Assembly: GCA_025928125.1 (NCBI GenBank)
Contig: JAICKD010000152.1
Coordinates: 1-7,304 of the forward strand
Length of the DNA: 7,304 nucleotides
Origin: Ktedonobacterales bacterium
GTDB taxonomy: Bacteria > Chloroflexota > Ktedonobacteria > Ktedonobacterales > JADMIN01
Reading direction: 5' to 3'
Position 1 is the first letter of the stretch. Each line of letters starts with the position of its first letter. Both the position numbers and the translations under genes were made by a program. The notes beneath the pieces were generated by a model. It searched no databases. It was not told the origin of the DNA and was given only the letters and a program-made list of their open reading frames with translations. This document shows positions 4,965 through 7,304 of the stretch, piece by piece.

Positions 4965-7010
4965 ATGCCGCGCGATTTGCCACTTGCGAATGGACATCTG
5001 CTGGTGAACTTCGATGCCAGCTATAACCTGCGAGACATCTACTGGCCGCACATAGGTGAGCGCGGTCATACGCAAGGACACGTCAACCACACTGGCATCT
5101 GGGTTGCGGGCCAGTTCGCCTGGTTCGACGCGCCTGAGTGGCAGCGAGAGCTGGTCTATGAGCCGAATACACTGGTCACGGCGGTGACGATGACACATCC
5201 CGCGCTCAACGTCACGATCTCCTGCACCGATGTCGTTGACTTTGACCGAGACATCTTCATGCGCAAGATGAAGGTCGTCAACCGTGCCAGCGAGGCGCGC
5301 GAGGTACGCCTGTTCTTCCACTACGATTGGCACCTGGGTGAGAGTGAAGGCGCGAACACTGCCTATTACCGACCCGATCTCCATATTCTCGGCGCATACA
5401 AGGACTCCTGGAACATGATCCTCAACGGCTGTGTTGGCGATGCTGATGCGGGCGCTGGCCAGGATGCGAATCATGGCACGGTAGGTGTGTATTCCTGGGC
5501 AACCGGCTATAAGGAGTTCAACGGGCAGCAAGGCACCTGGCGCGACGCCGAGGACGGATCGCTCGAAGGCAACCCAATCGCACAGGGATCCATTGATAGC
5601 TGTATCGGCTTCTCGCTGGGTGATGTGCCGACTGGCCAGGCGCGGTACTGCTATCACTGGCTTTGCGCAGCCCACAAATACCAGGCAGCATGCAACCTGA
5701 ACCGTATCGTGATACAGCGTGGGCCAGAGACATTTATCCAGCGCACCCGTGACTACTGGCGTCTCTGGGTGAGCAACAAACCTCTTGACGCCTGTAATCT
5801 GCCACAGCCGCTTGTTGACCTGTATAGGCGCAGCCTGCTCGTCATGCGCACGCAGATTGATCAGGATGGCGCGATCATCGCCGCGACGGATGGTGATGTG
5901 TGGGCCTTCGCGCGCGATAGCTACGCCTATATGTGGCCACGCGATGGAGCGCTGGTGGCGAACGTGCTCAGCCACGCGGGATATAGCGACGCCACAGGAG
6001 CCTTCTTCCACTTTTGCGCGGAGCACATCACTGAGGGTGGCTACCTGATGCACAAGTATACGCCGGATGGTGACCTGGGCAGCAGCTGGCAGCCCTGGAT
6101 GGATAAGCAGGGAAATCTTGCCTTGCCCATCCAGGAGGACGAGACGGCGCTCGTCCTCTATGCGCTCTGGCAACATTACACATTGTTCCACGAGATCGAG
6201 TTCATACGGCCTCTCTATCGCCCGCTGATTACGGCTGCCGCCGACTTCATGTGCTCCTTTCGTGATAAAGTCACCGGATTGCCGCAACCATCCTGGGATT
6301 TATGGGAGGAGCGGCGCGGTATTCATGCCTATACGCTCGCGGCGGTCTATGGCGGTCTAATGGCCGCCTCCCAGTTCACGGCGGCATTCGGCGAGCAAGA
6401 TCGTTCGCAGCGCTATGCCCAGGTCGCCGGGGAAATCAAGGATGCGACAAATCGTTACCTCTGGCATGAAGATGCTGGGCGTTTCGTGCGTACGGTCTAT
6501 GTCGAGCCTGATGGCACGATGACGCCAGACATGGTTATCGACGCAAGCTTGTCTGGCCTCTACCAGTTCGGCATGTTCGACGTGCGGGATGACAGGATCA
6601 AGCGGACGATGCGGGCGGTGGAGGATCGGCTGGTCATCAAGTCGGAGGTCGGCGGCGTCGCGCGCTATGAGAACGACTATTACCATCAGGTGAGCCAGGA
6701 TATCGCGAATGTTCCGGGGAACCCGTGGTTCATCTGCGCCTGCTGGCTGGCTGAGTTCAAGATCGAGAGTGCGACGACTATCGCCGAACTCGACAATGCT
6801 CTGCCATGGCTGCAATGGGTACAGTCGCATGCGCTGCCCAGCGGTGTGCTTGCGGAACAGATTAACCCGTACACGCACGAGCCGCTATCCGTCTCGCCGC
6901 TGACCTGGAGCCACGCCGAATATGCTGGAGCAGTTCGCTGGTATATCGGGCGCTATCAGCACCTCACGCGCCTGGCGACAGAGGCTGGCGCGCAACGCGC
7001 TGCAGAGTAA
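4965..7010 (+). CDS. Glycoside hydrolase family 15 protein (glucoamylase-like)
   Basis: A 681-residue enzyme expected to release glucose from the non-reducing ends of alpha-glucans with inversion. The N-terminal beta-sandwich domain of prokaryotic glucoamylases spans about 1-270 and starts with the typical LPLANGHLLVNFD and YNLRDIYWPHIGERGH. The (alpha/alpha)6 catalytic barrel spans about 285-670. Its motifs are AYMWPRDGAL (321-330), WDLWEERRGIHAYT (444-457), with E448 the likely general acid, GVLAEQINP (627-635), with E631 the likely general base, and PLTWSHAEYAGA (645-656). Assignment of the two glutamates follows alignment by eye to fungal E179 and E400. Length and domain order match intact prokaryotic members. 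No signal peptide or membrane segment is present, so it should act in the cytosol, perhaps on glycogen or imported maltodextrins. Trehalase activity is an alternative, since some bacterial GH15 proteins are trehalases, and sequence by eye does not separate them. It stands alone, without other glycogen genes in view, and is divergent from a membrane protein. Confidence 0.95.
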   Translation: MPRDLPLANGHLLVNFDASYNLRDIYWPHIGERGHTQGHVNHTGIWVAGQFAWFDAPEWQRELVYEPNTLVTAVTMTHPALNVTISCTDVVDFDRDIFMRKMKVVNRASEAREVRLFFHYDWHLGESEGANTAYYRPDLHILGAYKDSWNMILNGCVGDADAGAGQDANHGTVGVYSWATGYKEFNGQQGTWRDAEDGSLEGNPIAQGSIDSCIGFSLGDVPTGQARYCYHWLCAAHKYQAACNLNRIVIQRGPETFIQRTRDYWRLWVSNKPLDACNLPQPLVDLYRRSLLVMRTQIDQDGAIIAATDGDVWAFARDSYAYMWPRDGALVANVLSHAGYSDATGAFFHFCAEHITEGGYLMHKYTPDGDLGSSWQPWMDKQGNLALPIQEDETALVLYALWQHYTLFHEIEFIRPLYRPLITAAADFMCSFRDKVTGLPQPSWDLWEERRGIHAYTLAAVYGGLMAASQFTAAFGEQDRSQRYAQVAGEIKDATNRYLWHEDAGRFVRTVYVEPDGTMTPDMVIDASLSGLYQFGMFDVRDDRIKRTMRAVEDRLVIKSEVGGVARYENDYYHQVSQDIANVPGNPWFICACWLAEFKIESATTIAELDNALPWLQWVQSHALPSGVLAEQINPYTHEPLSVSPLTWSHAEYAGAVRWYIGRYQHLTRLATEAGAQRAAE

Positions 7011-7038
7011 TTGTGGTGGGCCAATTCGGGTTATCCTA

Positions 7039-7067
7039 TTGTCCATACAGCGCGAGATTGCTTCAAT
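7039..7067 (+). promoter_or_regulatory. Candidate promoter of the right-edge gene
   Basis: TTGTCC (7039-7044) and TTCAAT (7062-7067) each match consensus at four of six bases with the ideal 17-base spacer. Transcription would start near 7074, about 60 bases before the ATG at 7135. Sites of this quality occur by chance, and the gene could instead be read through from the glucoamylase 124 bases upstream, where no terminator was seen. Confidence 0.3.
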
Positions 7068-7123
7068 ACAATCCAACGGCGACTGACTGGGCTTCTCAAG
7101 GAGGCGTCCCAGGTGGCGCTGCT

Positions 7124-7131
7124 GGAGGTGA
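7124..7131 (+). promoter_or_regulatory. Ribosome binding site of the right-edge gene
   Basis: GGAGGTGA matches eight bases of the anti-Shine-Dalgarno sequence, with 6 bases between GGAGG and the ATG at 7135. It is the strongest ribosome binding site in the window and the main reason to accept the truncated gene after it. Confidence 0.85.
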
Positions 7132-7134
7132 AGC

Positions 7135-7304
7135 ATGGCGCGCACGATTGGACTGGTTGCGGCCTCGAAGCGACGGCGCGGAGGCATTGCCCGAGCCCAC
7201 GAGCAGTTCGACCCGTCGCCCGTGTTTCGCCGTGCGCGCGGCTTCTGTGACCGCTCATATAGCGAGTGGTATGTGTTGAGTACAGTGTACCTGCTTGCGC
7301 CACC
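7135..7304 (+). CDS. N-terminus of a DUF6884/YaaA-like protein, cut by the right edge
   Basis: The first 56 codons of a gene that runs off the window without a stop. The peptide begins MARTIGLVAASKRRRGG, then has FDPSPVFRRARGFCDRSY (25-42), then EWYVLSTVYLLAP (44-56). This order (hydrophobic strand ending in a Ser-Lys, a 'SP-F--AR' helix, then a 'WY-LS---LL-P' strand) is the pattern I associate with DUF6884 proteins and the related YaaA/DUF328 group. Members typically read LVSCSK at the first motif and LSAKHGLL-P at the third. Here the cysteine is replaced by alanine and the KHG by VYL, so this would be a divergent member. The molecular role of DUF6884 is not established. The start is fixed by an excellent ribosome binding site. 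The gene follows the glucoamylase by 124 bases on the same strand. Coding status is likely; family assignment is moderate because it is judged by eye on a fragment. Confidence 0.65.
   Translation, partial: MARTIGLVAASKRRRGGIARAHEQFDPSPVFRRARGFCDRSYSEWYVLSTVYLLAP

Noticed and set aside
4812..6287. Minus-strand open frame continuing upstream of the membrane protein, antisense to the glucoamylase, for about 490 codons
   Set aside because: The plus strand there encodes intact GH15 motifs and catalytic residues. The antisense peptide has no recognisable domain, and the openness is explained by codon bias of a GC-rich gene.
6357..6878. 173-codon minus-strand frame within the glucoamylase
   Set aside because: It is a shadow of the GH15 catalytic domain, with Arg/His-rich unrelated sequence.
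7011..7134. Search for an intrinsic terminator after the glucoamylase
   Set aside because: No GC-rich stem followed by a T-run was found on the plus strand, so no terminator is called.

Overview
The window is about 57-58% GC by eye and carries four complete genes on both strands, one clearly partial gene at the right edge and one possible gene tail at the left edge. Gene starts mostly carry strong Shine-Dalgarno sequences. The mix (receiver-first histidine kinase, short-chain-type acyl-CoA dehydrogenase, cytosolic family 15 glucoamylase, an apparent DUF6884 protein) fits a heterotrophic soil-type bacterium. A member of Chloroflexota, such as Ktedonobacteria, is my best guess, but this is inference from general resemblance. 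No RNA gene, CRISPR array, insertion sequence or phage signature was seen.

Left part (1-1644). An open frame entering from the left edge ends at 163 and may be the tail of an unidentified protein. It converges on, and overlaps by 20 bp, the 3' end of a minus-strand sensor kinase (144-1421) built as receiver, coiled coil, then histidine kinase core. A 223-bp intergenic region separates the kinase from the divergent acyl-CoA dehydrogenase and holds an extended -10 promoter candidate for the dehydrogenase.

Middle (1645-4046). The acyl-CoA dehydrogenase has all family motifs and the catalytic glutamate. After 48 bp comes an unrecognised 379-residue protein with four predicted membrane helices and a long disordered tail, which turns from acidic and proline-rich to lysine/threonine-rich. 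A 71-bp convergent gap follows.

Right part (4047-7304). A minus-strand six-helix membrane protein is transcribed divergently from a complete GH15 glucoamylase-like enzyme with both catalytic glutamates and no signal peptide. After the glucoamylase, a well-marked start at 7135 opens a truncated gene whose first 56 residues resemble the DUF6884/YaaA-like family.

The genes do not form an obvious pathway. The dehydrogenase (fatty or branched-chain acyl-CoA oxidation) and the glucoamylase (alpha-glucan breakdown) are ordinary carbon metabolism. The least explained items are the membrane protein with the basic tail and the truncated right-edge gene. I found no convincing evidence of a new multi-gene system.
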